Source of the DNA: Impatiens glandulifera
Lineage: Eukaryota > Streptophyta > Magnoliopsida > Ericales > Balsaminaceae
DNA length: 64,000 nucleotides
NCBI RefSeq assembly: GCF_907164915.1
Contig: NC_061866.1
Location: 43,712,320 to 43,776,319 of the forward strand
Direction of reading: 5' to 3'
Shown in pieces: positions 11,691 through 24,948 of this stretch; within the stretch, counting starts at the first letter, position 1, and every line of letters begins with the position of its first letter. Both the position numbers and the translations under genes were made by a program. The notes beneath the pieces were generated by a model, which did no database searches, was not told the DNA's origin, and saw only the letters and a list, made by a program, of their open reading frames with translations.

Positions 11691-14109
11691 TTCTGTACTC
11701 AATTTTTTTTAAATAATATTAGTTGTATAATAATTAATTAAAATAATTCTATATTAGATTATATTATTGGTTTGATTCTACAGACCTACAAATTATATTT
11801 TTTTTTTCTGCCTTAAAAAATTAATTATTAATTTTTTTTTGATAGTCCTCCTTTATCTTTCTTTCACTTTTCTCCAGGTCTTTTTTTTCATAATTTTTTT
11901 TCCTACCACAATCAAAATGTATATAGTTTACTTCTGAATTATTTATAAAATAGCATTGATTAAATTAAAAATAATGGTAATAGAAAATAAGGAACATAAA
12001 CAGTAAGTAATACCTAATTGGCTAAAAATGCATGAATCTTACATGCACAAACAATAATTCAGAACAGTGATCATAGCTTATAACTGTGTCAGTGGTCAAC
12101 TATATACATTTAACGTGACCTACTTCAAAATTAAATTAAATATTAAAATATTTAATATTTAATAGAAATTTTTAACAATAATATATACATTAAATACTGT
12201 ATTACATTTTTATACATATATTTATTTTCAATTTGTACCATTTAAAAATAAATTATATATTTATTTTCAACTAAAAATTACAAAATATATAATCTCATAT
12301 TTTCATCCAAATTATAAACTACGAGCTTACCACATCCGCGTGACATAACATACTAATGTAAACAATCAATGACAGTGTCTGTGGGCCCCCACCATTTTCA
12401 AAAATTGTGGATAATTAATAAATTAAATTTAAAATAAAAATACATTATCAAAAATCAAGTAATTAAAATAAAAAAAAAGTTTCAAAAAACTCAATAAAAA
12501 ATTTAAATAACCGGCCAAAAGGAATTGATTCAACTCTAATGTATTTCTAATGGTCATTGTGGCATAGGATAATTAACATTTTTTTTTATAAATTTCTTAT
12601 CCAAATAGAGATGTATTTTTATTTAATTTAAATCATATTTAAAAATTATAACCCTTTTCTTTGTCAGGTAAGAAGTAAGAGACAAAAAAAAAAAAAATTG
12701 TAATTCACAAACTGGGTTAGTTTCTATAGTGTAATTCTTTTTTTATAGATTTTATTTGGATATATTTATAGTATCTTTCATAAAAACTAGATAAATTAAG
12801 CTTGTTTGATTTGGAGTTATTTTATATGTTACAAATTAAAATCTCGAAAAAATAATAAAAATACTTCTCTAACCTATAAAGATAATAAAAGTTTTTTAAA
12901 TTGATTAAAAGGATACAAAAACTTCAATAGACCAAATTAAATTAAACAAGTTAATTCTAACCTATAAAATCCCTTTTAAAAGTTATCAAAATTTTAGATT
13001 CATTTCCATCTTTTTTACTATTTTATTTTGTTTTGCAAAGTGTCAATATATAAAAAGTGAAGCAAAGACAAATATTATTGGAGTGTGATAGTTGGGTCTA
13101 CCTAACTTACACTAAATATTTTGAAAAAAGAAAAAATAGTATTGAAAGTATAATATTCTAAAGTACATGAAAAGTAAAAATGTATCGAAAATGAGATATA
13201 CAAATTATATAAGATGTCTAAGTAAAATTCGCTCTATGAAACTAGTCATTCGTGAATATAATCGATCATATGTTACAACAAGATAAGGAAATAGTTCATA
13301 TATTGAATCTTTTTTAAGTCCAATTTTTTTAAATAATTCACTCCTATGTTATTTTGTGGACGAAATTTTATTTTAGATTAACCCTATAATTAGAAACTAA
13401 ATTTTGTTTTTCTACTATCAATAATGGTAAAATGATTTTACCCTCCAAAATTCAGATAAATTTGACGATCATATCATTGTTCTTACAAAAATGTTATTCA
13501 TACAAAATATATCACATTCAATTATCTTGTAAGGTTAATGAGTTAACATTAATTTCAGTAATTTGTATAAAAAAAGGTTATTTCCAAAGTTTTAAGCTTA
13601 TAGTGAACTAATTAATTACCTGTAAAGTTTGAGACTAACATTAATATTTCACAAAAGACAATTTTGTTTAAAAGTATTTATCACTGTCAATATATTTAAA
13701 AATTGTCAAATTAATAATTATCTTAATTTTGTTTAATTAATTATAATATTTTTATAAAGAGTTTCACATAGTCTAGATTAGTTTGATTCACATCTTTTAA
13801 TAATCTAGAGTTTGTCAAAGTTAGCAAGTTTGATATGGGGTTATAAAATCAAAATGTTTTTTTAGATGAAAAAATAGGTTTTAGTTGTGAGATTAATTAG
13901 ATTAAATTATTATTATATATTTAAAATTTACAAATTAAATTTTTAAAAAAACATTAAGAATATTTTAGTATTATTTTATTTTTTATTTGTTTTTTTTTTA
14001 AAAGTCCATTTATATTAAAAATAATATAAATGATAAATAGTGTTTGATCACAATGACAAAAAAAAATAACATTAGAAAAAAATAAATAAATAAATAACAC
14101 ACAAAAAAA
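11691..14109. other. AT-rich intergenic DNA
   Basis: About 2.4 kb of very AT-rich sequence with no recognisable gene. A possible TIR element is bounded by TTAAGCTTGTTTGATTT (about 12797) and AAATTAAACAAGTT (about 12953), with the same end core as the Tourist-like MITEs elsewhere. The rest shows only simple AT-rich sequence. Confidence 0.6.
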
Positions 14110-17050
14110 ACATTATCATAGGTATCGAGCTCGTAAATACTCGAGAAAAATGATTAATTCCCGACGGACTCTATCGGCTTTCCGGAATGAATCTCAGAAA
14201 GCATCATAATAATAGCATCATAATAATGATACACATCAGACGACTACGATCAGTGAAAGTTCGACGATTTCTTTTTAACCAAATAGTTCACCAAAAAATC
14301 ATTCGGATGGTAACCCAATTATGTAGGTATATCATATTAGCCGCATCAATCCAAATTTCCTACAATTACCCAAAGAATCGATCATCATCCAATGAATTTT
14401 AGTGATATTCCACAAAAGACTCCAAATACTAGTCATCGCTCGACAATCCAAAAATAAGTAATTTGTCGATTCATCCTCCTCGTGACACAAATGATAATGG
14501 CTAACCAATATACAATATTTTTTCATGCACATATCATCCGTAAAAATTCCACCGTGAATAATATTTCATCCGAAGGACGAGATATTTGATGGAATCTTTG
14601 ACTCCCAAAGTTTCTCTCAACAAAAATTATATGTACTCATCTTAGCGAACAACTTTTAGCAATGCACTACTTGAAAAATATGTTTTACCAACGCATAACG
14701 TCTTATTCAGATAAAGACACTTGTTTGCGTCCACCAAAAGCAAAATTTTATTATGAGACGAACTCTCCATAATGTTTAATCTCTTTTTATATCTAATTTG
14801 ACTAGCAAAACCATTAGATTGAGGATCAAACATGTCATTAACGGTGACATTTCTACATATAACAATGAAACAAGTTCAGGATAGGTCGTAGCTAGACTTT
14901 TGACACTACACCAACTGCCGTCCTAAAAACGGATCAAATAACCATCCCCCACAATGAATCTAGATTGCTTACGAAAACTTTTCCAAATAGAATAAATTTC
15001 CCTTCAAATACTACACCCAGCTAGATAATACAATATTTTTGTGAACCAACCAGACCAATTATAACCATATTTACAGTTGATCATCAATGCCCAAAAACTA
15101 TTCGGTTCCGTTGCAAATCGAAGCCCAAAGACATTTCATTAAAGAACTCTATTTTAAATTGTGATATAACCAGTCCATAGACCACAAAAATTACCCATAG
15201 AAAATTATCCTATAGATTTTTTAACTGAACGTTAACTGAGTATCTACCCAAATTAACATATATTTCTCATACATGTCTTTATTTCATGCCACAAGAATTT
15301 CACTCGATGCCCCTATAGAATCAAGAGTCTCCCAACCACGCAACCGCTAATTACATAAATCTTTAATGATCCATTAATTCATCCCTAATTTTAGTCTCAC
15401 AAAAAAATATATGCCACAACTAAGGGTTCCCATTAGTGACTTAATGATACCTCTCTTCATACCATTATTTAACCCATAGACGTTCCAAACAATAATTTTT
15501 CCAATCATTGATAAAATCTAATCAAAATAACTCATTTTCGGCTTTGAGACAAGCTTTCCTACTTGCATATAATTCTACGGTAGGTCATTTAGCTTCTCCA
15601 ACAGGCAATGTTGATAATTTTTTGATGAAGAGTTACTTGGTTGAAAAGTATACGGTATGGGTGAAATCTCGTGCACAATGGGACACACTTTAGTCTCTAA
15701 TTCAAGTACCTCCTTCATGGGGGATATTTTTTCATCCATTGTCATATTATGTGTCAAGAATTTTATTTGAATATTTTCGGTGACATCATAATCTGGCTCA
15801 AAAACTACTAATTCCTCATCAGACACATCATGAATGAAAACTAGTGATTCAAGAATATTAATTTCGGGGTAAAGTGTTCTAATAGGATTGGCCTAGATTA
15901 TATCTTCTACAGGTGACCAAAACTTATTTTCTACCTCGTCAATAGTTTTTCTCAGACAACAAATCTGAAATAGGACGATGAGTTAATGAACTCAACTTTT
16001 GATATATCATCATCTACCTACTCTCCCTTTTTTCGCCATACAGGGAGACATCACAACTCGAGGGGTGTGAAGACGGATACTCTATCTCAGCCTCATGGGA
16101 ATCTATTGGCTCATTTAACCTAGCCTTATCCCGCTCAATCACCCTCCCGACCATATCAAATCCCCCTGAATTGGTCATCTCAACAGCTAGTCTTTCAACA
16201 TCTACAAGGCTAGTCATACGGATCTGATCAACGTAAAATAGGGTTATCACTAACTCTCTCGTTAGTCCAAACGAAGTCAACGCCTCCGACCCATGCATAT
16301 TTGATCCTGGTGAATGAGACATGACAATAGAATGTTCAGGCCACACCATCAATTTATATACTTGTATCCTATTATCAACACAAATTTATTCAAGGTAACA
16401 TTTATGTGGATCAGATTGACGAACCCTAATTCTAACCAAATCGTTCTCCTGTGCTCTTTGAGTTTCCTCATCGAGTTTAATAAATTCCCCAAGGTCATTA
16501 CCGGCCTGACTAAAAAAATTATGATTTCACATATTCGTTGTCATTCCAAACAATCGAATCCATGTACCATCCTTATTTAAGGAAAGTCTTATGTTGTGTG
16601 TGGGCACAATAACATGTTGGTTTTCAATATGAACTAATCGACCATCAACGAGTCGTCGAATTCCTTCATCAACTAAGGGTCTAATACGTTTATCAAGTGG
16701 CAGGATAAATGTTGTTTTTAAATTCTTTCCATAAATCAACATATCTTCAATGAGAATTGAATCCATACCAAAAGACGTCATCATTAGGTCCGAACCCCAA
16801 ACGCCCTCGGTTCCAAGTCAACATATGAAGAGCCCGACGTAATAGCTTTAATCAAACAAATCAACTGAAATTGATCTTTTTTCGTTCTTAATTTCCGAAA
16901 TAGCCACAACTTCAGGGCACACCTCCAATGTTTGAAATTCAAACGATTTATTTTCGACATGAACCGTCTTCGACCAATTGACCCAAATAGTTTGTTTCTT
17001 TGTGCCTACCACTGCTGCATAGGTCTGAGCTTCAGCCTTATGTTGGATTT
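14110..17050 (-). mobile_element. Decayed L1-type LINE retrotransposon
   Basis: Reading on the minus strand, in order: a remnant ORF1 region (about 17050-16010) with many breaks; the start of an endonuclease (about 15510-15380) reading MIGKIIVWNVYGLNNGMKRG, which fits the APE-type endonuclease opening W-N-V-x-G-L; then a compressed middle where most of the reverse transcriptase is missing; then a zinc-binding reverse-transcriptase-associated domain (about 14532-14332) with CHEEDESTNYLFLDCRAM followed by WSLLWNI; then a tail resembling IWLKRNRRTF at about 14290-14260. Stop codons and frameshifts interrupt every part. It is internally deleted and cannot be active. Three other 3' fragments of the family lie nearby. 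Confidence 0.8.
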
Positions 17051-20000
17051 TTTTAAATGATTTTTGTTTGTTAGATAAAAAAATATGTTATTTGAGTTTT
17101 TAATATGTTAAATGACTATAATATATTTTGATATTTAAAATTTAATTTTTTTTAAAGATAAAGTAAGAGTATTTTAGTGTTTTAATTATTAAAATAAGTA
17201 ATTTGATTATTAGAAAGATATTTATGTGATATAGAGAGAATTAAAAAAAAATCAAAAAACTATACAAACTAGCCTCAAAGAGTAAGAGATAAAATGAAAG
17301 TATCATGTATAAATATTTAAAATATTTTATATAAGATGTGTTTTAGAAGTAGTTGACTAAATTAATTAAACTCTATTTAAAGTGATGTATACTCTTCAAT
17401 TCAATTCAATCGTGTACTTTTATTATTGATAAGGACACTAGAAATACAATTTAAAGCATTAAAAATTTGAAGATAATTTCTTATAATGATGTTTATTTGA
17501 TTGAGGAGATAAATATATATATATTAATTAAGTCTTGTTTAACACTCATTACTTTATTGATAGATTACAAATGTTCAACTATATTAATTATTATTATTAT
17601 TATATAAATGCATGTATATTCAATCTGGATTATATATAGTGGTTTAGCCTTATCTTCTTCCATTATATATTGTCTTCAAAGTGTGATGTTTCTGGTGGAG
17701 AACACACTTTAATCGGCCCTAATCAATTCAATCTTTTTTAAAACAAAAAATAGTTTGAGGACTAAATTGAATATAATGTGTAAGATTGAGGGTGAAATAA
17801 AAATTGAAAATATTTGTATGATCTGGATTGACAAGACTAGACTGTTATAAGTGTCAACGCCGTTAGATCTTCCATCAAGAAAAGCTATAAAGTAGTTAAC
17901 CAGTCTATCTCACTTTATTTTTTTTATTATTAAAATATTTTTTATATTTAAATTTAATTAAAATAATATATATATTAATTGATAAAATAATTGATTTACA
18001 GTTATAATAATAGTGATATAATAAAAAAAATATTTTTAATAATTAAAATAAAATATCAAATAACTCGTATCAAACAAGATCTAGGTTTGGCCAATAGCTT
18101 TCTTTCACTGACTACACATTCAGTGGACAGCTTTCCCCATAATTTATAAAATATACTTTATTATTGTTTTATTGACTTTAATTCTTAAAATTATTAAATA
18201 GGTAATACTTTATTATTGAGCAAGTTAACTAAAGATAGACTCAAGTAGCTAAAATGGATATGTAAGGTTTAAATTTTAAACAAATTGATATTTAAATGCT
18301 TTGATTGAATTACTTTATTTTACATCCTCAATCTAACCAAATATAAAACTCGGATTACATTACCTTCAAGACGGCTAAAATTTTAAATTGATTTTTAAAA
18401 TCTTACGATTTTACTATTTCACATTAGGTTAAAGAGTCTGATTTTAAGTAAATTCTTACGATTTTAAATTTACGTTAATAAGATTTTACGAGTTTATAAA
18501 TAATTTCGATTTTACTATTTTATAAGATTTTACTTAAAAAAATAAATTTATATTTAAAAATAAACTATAAAGTTATTATTTATTTTAATTAATATAATTA
18601 ATTTTGTAAGTAGTTTTTATAGTGTTATTTATTTATTATTATTTTTTAATTGATTTTATATTAAAATATATAATTTTTTTAAATTGTCTAAATATAAAAT
18701 TATATATATATAATAAAAATATATAACTATTATTTTTTCAAATTAAACTCTTACGATTTCATGTAAACTCTAGATTTTATGAGATTACAATTGTCTACGA
18801 TTATAAGTAAACTCTCAATTTTGACAACCTTGGTTACTTTATTCTTTCATTCATTCATCCATTTTTCAAATTCTTTCACCCAATTATTTCTCGTTAAAAT
18901 TTATTAAATATTAATTTTCAATTAAAATTCATTGATTAAATATAAATTTATGTATGCAAATAAAAAAATAAAATTGAAAAAATTAATCAAATCAAATAAG
19001 AAAAAAAATAAAATAAAAAATTATTTTATTTATATTAATTTAAAATTATGATAACAAAATATTTCAATTTCATTCTTTTAATATTAAATTAAACTTATAA
19101 TAACTAAATACTTTAATATCACTCCTACTAAATTTTATGTATTTATTTGTAAATTTTTAAAAAATTGTATAAACTGAACTTTTAATTGTAATCTTAATGT
19201 TTGAATGAATATCAATTTTATATAACCAGATTGAGATTTGAAAATTGAACCATGTTTATACCATAAATACTCAAAATATTTTAAAATACAGATATTTTCA
19301 CCAAACAAAAAAAATCTTTCAATTATAACTTTGAAACTTTAATAAAATTGTGACGATGTTATTGATAATAAAAAAATGTTGCACATGAATCACTATTAGA
19401 CAAGACAGATATCCACTTCAACTTCAACACTTTTGTTTTTTTTCAATAATTCTATAAACCATGGCCTGTGATTATAAATGAGTCTGTGTCTTCTGTCTAC
19501 AAAACGTTACATTAAATAGATGCCTTTTTTATCCACAGTTTAATAATATATTGAAACAAATACATTGTTCCTATATTTATATTTAATATATAATAATAAT
19601 AATATTATTTTTTCATTTTTAAAAAAAATTAGGACCAATCAAGAATATTTGTCTCCACATTCATTTTCCTTCCTAATATATTTTTTGTGTGTGGATAAAA
19701 GAGTTGCAAACTAGAAAAATCCCTCAATTACCCCCTTTATTATACATGATTCATTGTTAAACTATTAAAACAACAAAGTTAAGTTTATTTCAATTTAAAA
19801 TTTATATATATATAATTTTACTTTAAAATATATAATAATTTAAATAAATAAATACATCCATACCTCAAAAGTAGGTATTGTAAAAATATTTCAATTTAAA
19901 ATTAATATATATATATAATTTTACTTTAAAATATATAATAATTTAAATAAATAAATACATCCATACCTCAAAAGTAGATATTGTAAAAAAAACTTATAAT

Positions 20001-20364
20001 CTTAGTTTTTTTTTTATTTAAAAATTATATAAGTTTTTTTATGAAAATTATCAAAATGAAATCATATTTAAAATTTAAAGTTCTTAAAAATAAAATAAGG
20101 ACTTGTTTAGTAGTGACTTATTTAAATAAAATTTTAATTGATGTTTATTTTGAAAATTTGTATTTTTTTTAAGTAGAAAAGATTTCAAAAATATTAATAT
20201 ATAAGATAATTTATAAATTAAAATAAAAGATAAAAGATATTTTAATTTATAAATTAATTTTTATTTAAATATTCATAAATATATTAAAATTAAAAATAAA
20301 AATAGTTTAAACACAACACAAATCATGACATGAAAAAAAAAACTTAAAAAAAAAACTGTAATAA
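17051..20364. other. AT-rich intergenic DNA
   Basis: No gene is recognisable in about 3.3 kb of AT-rich sequence. It includes the 101-bp tandem duplication at 19787-19988 and end-like motifs TTAAGTCTTGTTTAAC (about 17527) and GTATCAAACAAGATC (about 18067), which may bound a further degraded TIR element. Confidence 0.65.
19787..19988. repeat. Two-copy 101-bp tandem duplication
   Basis: Two adjacent copies of a 101-bp unit (19787-19887 and 19888-19988) are nearly identical. Both contain CATCCATACCTCAAAAGTAG and end in ATTGTAAAA. Differences are a few bases in the TA-rich part and one G/A change. The high identity points to a recent event in otherwise old sequence. Confidence 0.9.
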
Positions 20365-20620
20365 ATAAATTATCGAGCTTGTAAATCTTCAATAAATACG
20401 ATTAACTGATTCCACTCTAGTGGTTTTCCTAAACTAATATTAGAAAACGTTATAATAATAGTATTGTGAATGATACGCATCGGACGACTAAAAACATTGA
20501 AAGTTCGACGATTTTTCTTTAACTAGATAATTTAACTAAAATAATTAGGATATAACTCAAATATATAAGTCTATCATTTCAATCAGATTAATCCAAACTT
20601 TAACCATCCAAACTTTAGTA
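20365..20620 (-). mobile_element. LINE 3' fragment (minus orientation)
   Basis: On the minus strand it matches the last 250 bp of the LINE at 14110-17050: AAATCGTCGAACTTTCA, TAGTCGTCCGATGCGTATCATT, ACTATTATTATAACG, AGAGTGGAATC, then a TCGAG-like end near TCTTCAATAAATAC. It is truncated and non-coding. Confidence 0.65.
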
Positions 20621-21280
20621 ACGACTACTCAAATACATATCAAAATTAAATTATGTAATTAACTAGAGATAATTAAATTTGTTTGATTGTAGTTGAGTTT
20701 TTAGTTTAGATTATTTTGTCATTTTAACTAACAAATAAAATGAATTGATGATTAAAATGATAATTAAAAAAATGTTTTTAAAATAAACTTGAAATCCAAA
20801 CCAGCTTAATAACCATCCTTTTAATAATCTGAAAAAGTTGTAACAAAGGCAGCAGGATATTGTAAATTTCCATGCGCATAGGGAATGGAAATATAAAGAA
20901 AAGAAAAAGGACATAAATGTGTGTTTCTCTATGTGTGTGAGAGAGAAAAAAAAGATATTCATGATTTCCAACATATATATATATTATTATTATTAACAAA
21001 CAGGTCCTATAAACATCTCCATGAAAGCCCACAACCCACAACACCCATATTTTTTTTTTTTAACTAATAATAATAATAATAATATTTTATCTATACTAAT
21101 ATTTAAATACTTCCCCCATCTTCATAAACTGTTTATAAATTACCCCTCATTGTTTTAGATATTCCAAGGGGATAAATTCAAGGAAGGATGACGGCTATTA
21201 ATTAACTAATAATAGTAAAAAAAATAAAAATAAAATAAAAATATAAAATAGAAGCCATCATCCTCTGTCTCATCTCTCAA
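20621..21280. other. 3' flank of the HIPP gene
   Basis: This stretch contains no gene. It lies downstream of the minus-strand HIPP gene, so its upper end (about 21050-21280) probably includes the 3' untranslated region. Small reading frames here are AT-rich and not conserved-looking. Confidence 0.55.
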
Positions 21281-23043
21281 TCACATCACATTGCAACTCG
21301 AAGTGTTCTCATCGCTAAATGCATCTGAGTACGGATCCGACGGTGGAGGATGATGCGCCGGATACCCATATGGATATGGGTTATTGTAAGGCGGCGCCGG
21401 TGCCGGCATGTAGTTCACCGCCGGTGGTGGTCTTGCATACATCATTGGTTGGAACCTCTCATTACCGTTGGATCTCTGCTGGTTCATCATCATGGCTGCC
21501 ATTTGCTGTTGTTGTTGTTGCTGCTGTTGCATCATCATCATCTCCGGCGAAACTCCGGCCGGGAGATACCCTCCTCCACCTCCGGCGGCACCAGTTGGAA
21601 GGCCATGGGCAGGTAACATATGGGTCATATGACCCATTGGCATTGTACCCATTTGAGCCATCTGTAGATTACCCATATTATTATTACCTCCACCACCCAT
21701 ATTTGGAATTCCTTGAATCACATCACCCATGTTCTTGCCAGAATTCATGTTGAAATTACCATTACCCCCTCCAAAATTCTTATTAGCTTGAGGCTGCTGA
21801 CCGAAATTACCATTACCACCTCCGAAATTTTTAACCATTTGGTGGTTATTAGCATTATTACCATTACCATTAGCACCTCCTTTCTTTCCTCCTTCAGTAG
21901 GGATGATGCCAGGGGGTAATTGTTTACCATTCAAACCTCCATTTCCTCCATTATTACCACCGTTTGCACCACCTGGTTTCATCATAAAGTTAGGCATTTG
22001 TTGACCCATCATTGGTTTGTTGTTCATGTTCTGTTGTTTTGGGGGAAGAACCAGTTCATCTTCTTCATCATCCAATTCATCTTCATCATCATCATCCAGC
22101 TCATCGTCATCTTCATCACTCAAATCATCATAGTCTTCTTCATCATCATCCTCATCATCATCTTCCTCAGGGGGGTTAAATTTGGAAACTTTCTGGTTCT
22201 GGTTCTGGCTCTGGTTCTTGTCCATTGGCATTGGCATAGGCATAGCCATAGGCATCTTGAGGTCCTTGAATTGGGGCAATTTGGACAGATCTGGATACCC
22301 TTTCATCTGTTGCTGCAAATTCTGGAGTTGAAGTTGTTGATGTGGGGTCATACCGGCGGGCGGTGGAAGACCTTGGCCTTGGCCATGGCCGTGGCCGGCG
22401 CCTCCTCCTCCTTTTAACTGATTGTTGTTGTTGTTATTTCCATTTGCACCTTTCTGGGCTTTGTTATTACCTCCTTTACCATTGTCAATCTGAAAGTTCT
22501 TTAACTGGGTATTGAGAAGATTTTGATGATTGTTGTTTGGTTTTGGGGCTCCCCAAATCTCTGCATGTTTACCATTCTTGGCTAACTTCTTGATCAGAGT
22601 TTCCGCGTCTATATTTCCCGAGACTGTTACCTTCCCCAACTCTGAATCTATGGTTGTAGTGTAAACATCTATGAACCAAAAAATTGAAAAACAAAAACCC
22701 AATATAGAATTATAAAGTTAGACCCACCAAAAGAGATAAAGTTTCTTTCTTTTGAACAAATCGTAAAATTGAAGGTAAGTCAAAATCATTGATTGAATAA
22801 AAACTTTTTTTGAGTTATTACCATCAATTTTGTGAAGGATTTTCTTAACCTTGCGCTTACAACCTTCACAATGAATGTTAACTTTCAAGACACAAGTCTG
22901 CATGCACAACAAATCAAAGCCAGAAAGGAAGAACAAATCATGAGATTAATCAGTCATTTAACATATGATGAAATGGATAAAACCATATGAATGAATGAAT
23001 GAATGAGAGTTACCTGAATCTTCAAGAACTCTTCTTTACTCAT
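21281..23043 (-). CDS. Heavy-metal-associated isoprenylated plant protein (HIPP32/HIPP33 type), 3 exons, 497 aa
   Basis: HIPPs are plant metallochaperone-like proteins that combine a heavy-metal-associated (HMA) domain with a C-terminal lipid anchor. Minus-strand exons are 23014-23043, 22822-22897 and 21281-22668, all GT-AG. The start [10 protein letters not shown] matches this subgroup. The HMA fold spans about residues 11-75, with the metal-binding pair Cys20 and Cys23 in [11 protein letters not shown], followed by [20 protein letters not shown] and KHAEIWG. A long low-complexity region follows: Asn/Gly-rich, Met-Pro repeats, an acidic run of Asp/Glu at about 203-241, a poly-Gln stretch, then Pro/Tyr-rich sequence. 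The last four residues, CNVM, form a CaaX box; a terminal Met favours farnesylation. The acidic tract could bind further cations, but that is inference. A D follows KID where I expect G in relatives; this comes from the splice junction as read. Its place next to MUTE and a LUL gene supports the subgroup. Confidence 0.95.
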
Positions 23044-23380
23044 GATTCTAACTCAAACAAGACTGGTACTTTCGAAAATGGATCTATAGATCTGAGAGAG
23101 ATAGAGAAGAAGATCAATTTGGTTCTTCTCTGTTGTATCCAAGAACACTTTTTTTTCACAAACCCAGATAGTGAAATGCGAGAAAACGAAAGATTAGATA
23201 GATAGAGAAGTGAGAAAGAAGGGTTTTATTTCTTTCTTCCCTTTGTTAACATTTGAGAAGAGAAGCCATTAGCCATGGCTGAAAAACTCTGTTTTTAGAG
23301 AGAGAAAGAAGAGAGAGAGAGTAAGATGGAGTGGTAGTACTGGACTGGTACATCATACATGCATTATTTAACAACCCCAT
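23044..23380 (-). promoter_or_regulatory. 5' leader and core promoter region of the HIPP gene
   Basis: On the minus strand, the leader is purine-rich, with a GA-repeat tract at about 23295-23325 and further GA-rich sequence nearer the start codon. Such GA or CT tracts are common around plant transcription starts. A TTAAATAA stretch at about 23366-23373 could act as a TATA-like element about 40 bp upstream of the GA tract; this is only a guess from position. Confidence 0.4.
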
Positions 23381-23420
23381 CCCTCCCTCTAATCTTCAAA
23401 ACCCAAAATGTAACACTTAA

Positions 23421-23600
23421 GGACTTGTTTGGATTTGAGTAAAAAAAAAAATTTAAATTTAAAAAAAAAATTAAAATTTAGTATCAAATAACTAACCATC
23501 TAATCATATTTATATATTCATTTAAAATATTATATATATTTATATCTACAATGTATTCTACTTAAATAACTTAAATTTTTTTCTATAATCAAACAAGGCC
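23421..23600. mobile_element. Tourist-like MITE with TAA target duplication
   Basis: The 180-bp element has left end GGACTTGTTTGGATTT and right end (reverse complement) GGCCTTGTTTGATTAT. TAA flanks both sides (23418-23420 and 23601-23603). A TWA triplet duplication with short TIRs fits the PIF/Harbinger-derived Tourist group. It lies just upstream of the HIPP promoter. It has no coding capacity. Confidence 0.7.
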
Positions 23601-23603
23601 TAA

Positions 23604-24750
23604 GTCCTTGATCTTGAATTATTTGAGAAAAAGAAGAAGATGGTTGATTTTTTTTAATTAAATAAATATTATTATTTTTTAATTAATTTATCTCTTGAGC
23701 ATAAAGTAAAATAATATACTTTTTGAACATCAAACAAGCTTATCTTGTTAAAAATATTATTTAACTTAATATTTTAACTGTATTATTTTATATATAATTT
23801 TTTATATATTTAAAATTTTGGGATGGTAATCCACAGTTTTATTTATCAAATTAAGTTGTTTACATCATTAAAATCAAAATACATTAGTTAATTTTATTTC
23901 TTATGAAAAAAAATGAATTATTATTACCTTTTAATTGTCATTAAATCACTTTGAAAATTTCAGATTTTTTTTAACTTTCAGATTTTCTTCCAAAACTGGG
24001 TATAACAATATTAATTTTATTTTAAATATTTCAATTGTTTTAAAATCACTTTTCACAACTATATATATCATCTAATGACTACTTTATAATATTTTAAACA
24101 TGATATTAATGTAATCCATAATAGTATTAAGATTTCGGATTTAATTCCAATTTAAGACGATATGGCTATAATTAATTCAATAAAAATGTTATTTACAATT
24201 ATTACATGAATCTAGCAATAATATTATTTTTTAAAAATTAATTTTATTAGATTAAACTTCAATAAAAAAAAGTGAATTTTTAATTAAAAAAAAAGTTGTT
24301 TTGATTTTTTGACAAAATAAAATATAAAATAACTTATTAAATAAGTATAAAATAAGAAAAAATAAATAAAGTTTACTCTAAAATAAGTAAAGTTTGATGG
24401 GAGCATAATCTTAGGTTAGATTTACTGGTCTACAAAGATAAATACTTATCATGAGAGTGCATGTTCTTTAACATGTGAACTATGGAAACAAAAGCATGTT
24501 TATGTATTACAAATTCAATAAAAAAACATTTTAATAACCTACTTTTTACGTTTTTTTTCTTCTAAATCATCACTCCTAATAAAAAATACGTGTTTAAAAG
24601 TGTTTGAAACTTCACCTGATTTGTTAGCTAAGTTAAGCATACCTTTTGACAAATAAAAATTAAAAAAAAATCTACTCTTCTTCTTTATTGCAAAAATGTT
24701 ACATGAGAAATAATTAGTAAAGTGGTTCGAAAATAAATTTAATATATTAT

Positions 24751-24785
<35 letters not shown>

Positions 24786-24948
24786 CCTTTTTTATTTTAT
24801 AAAGTTGCATGTTAAAATTTTTACAATAATAATTAGTGCTAGGGGAGAGTGTGAATAGAATATGTAATATAAACATTATGCCAATTATACCCGCACAATC
24901 TCGAGTCAATTACCTATTAAAAAAATATATGTTTCGGTATTAAAAAAG
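23604..24948. other. AT-rich spacer upstream of the HIPP gene
   Basis: No gene is recognisable. The sequence is AT-rich, with a TA tract at about 24757-24780. It may hold distal regulatory sequence of the HIPP gene, but no motif stands out. Confidence 0.6.

Noticed and set aside
21319..22417. Several plus-strand open frames of 68-165 codons
   Set aside because: They are antisense shadows of HIPP exon 3, whose repetitive, GC-richer coding sequence keeps other frames open.
22718..22936. 72-codon minus-strand frame containing the HMA CxxC motif
   Set aside because: It is HIPP exon 2 read through into both introns; the spliced model explains it.
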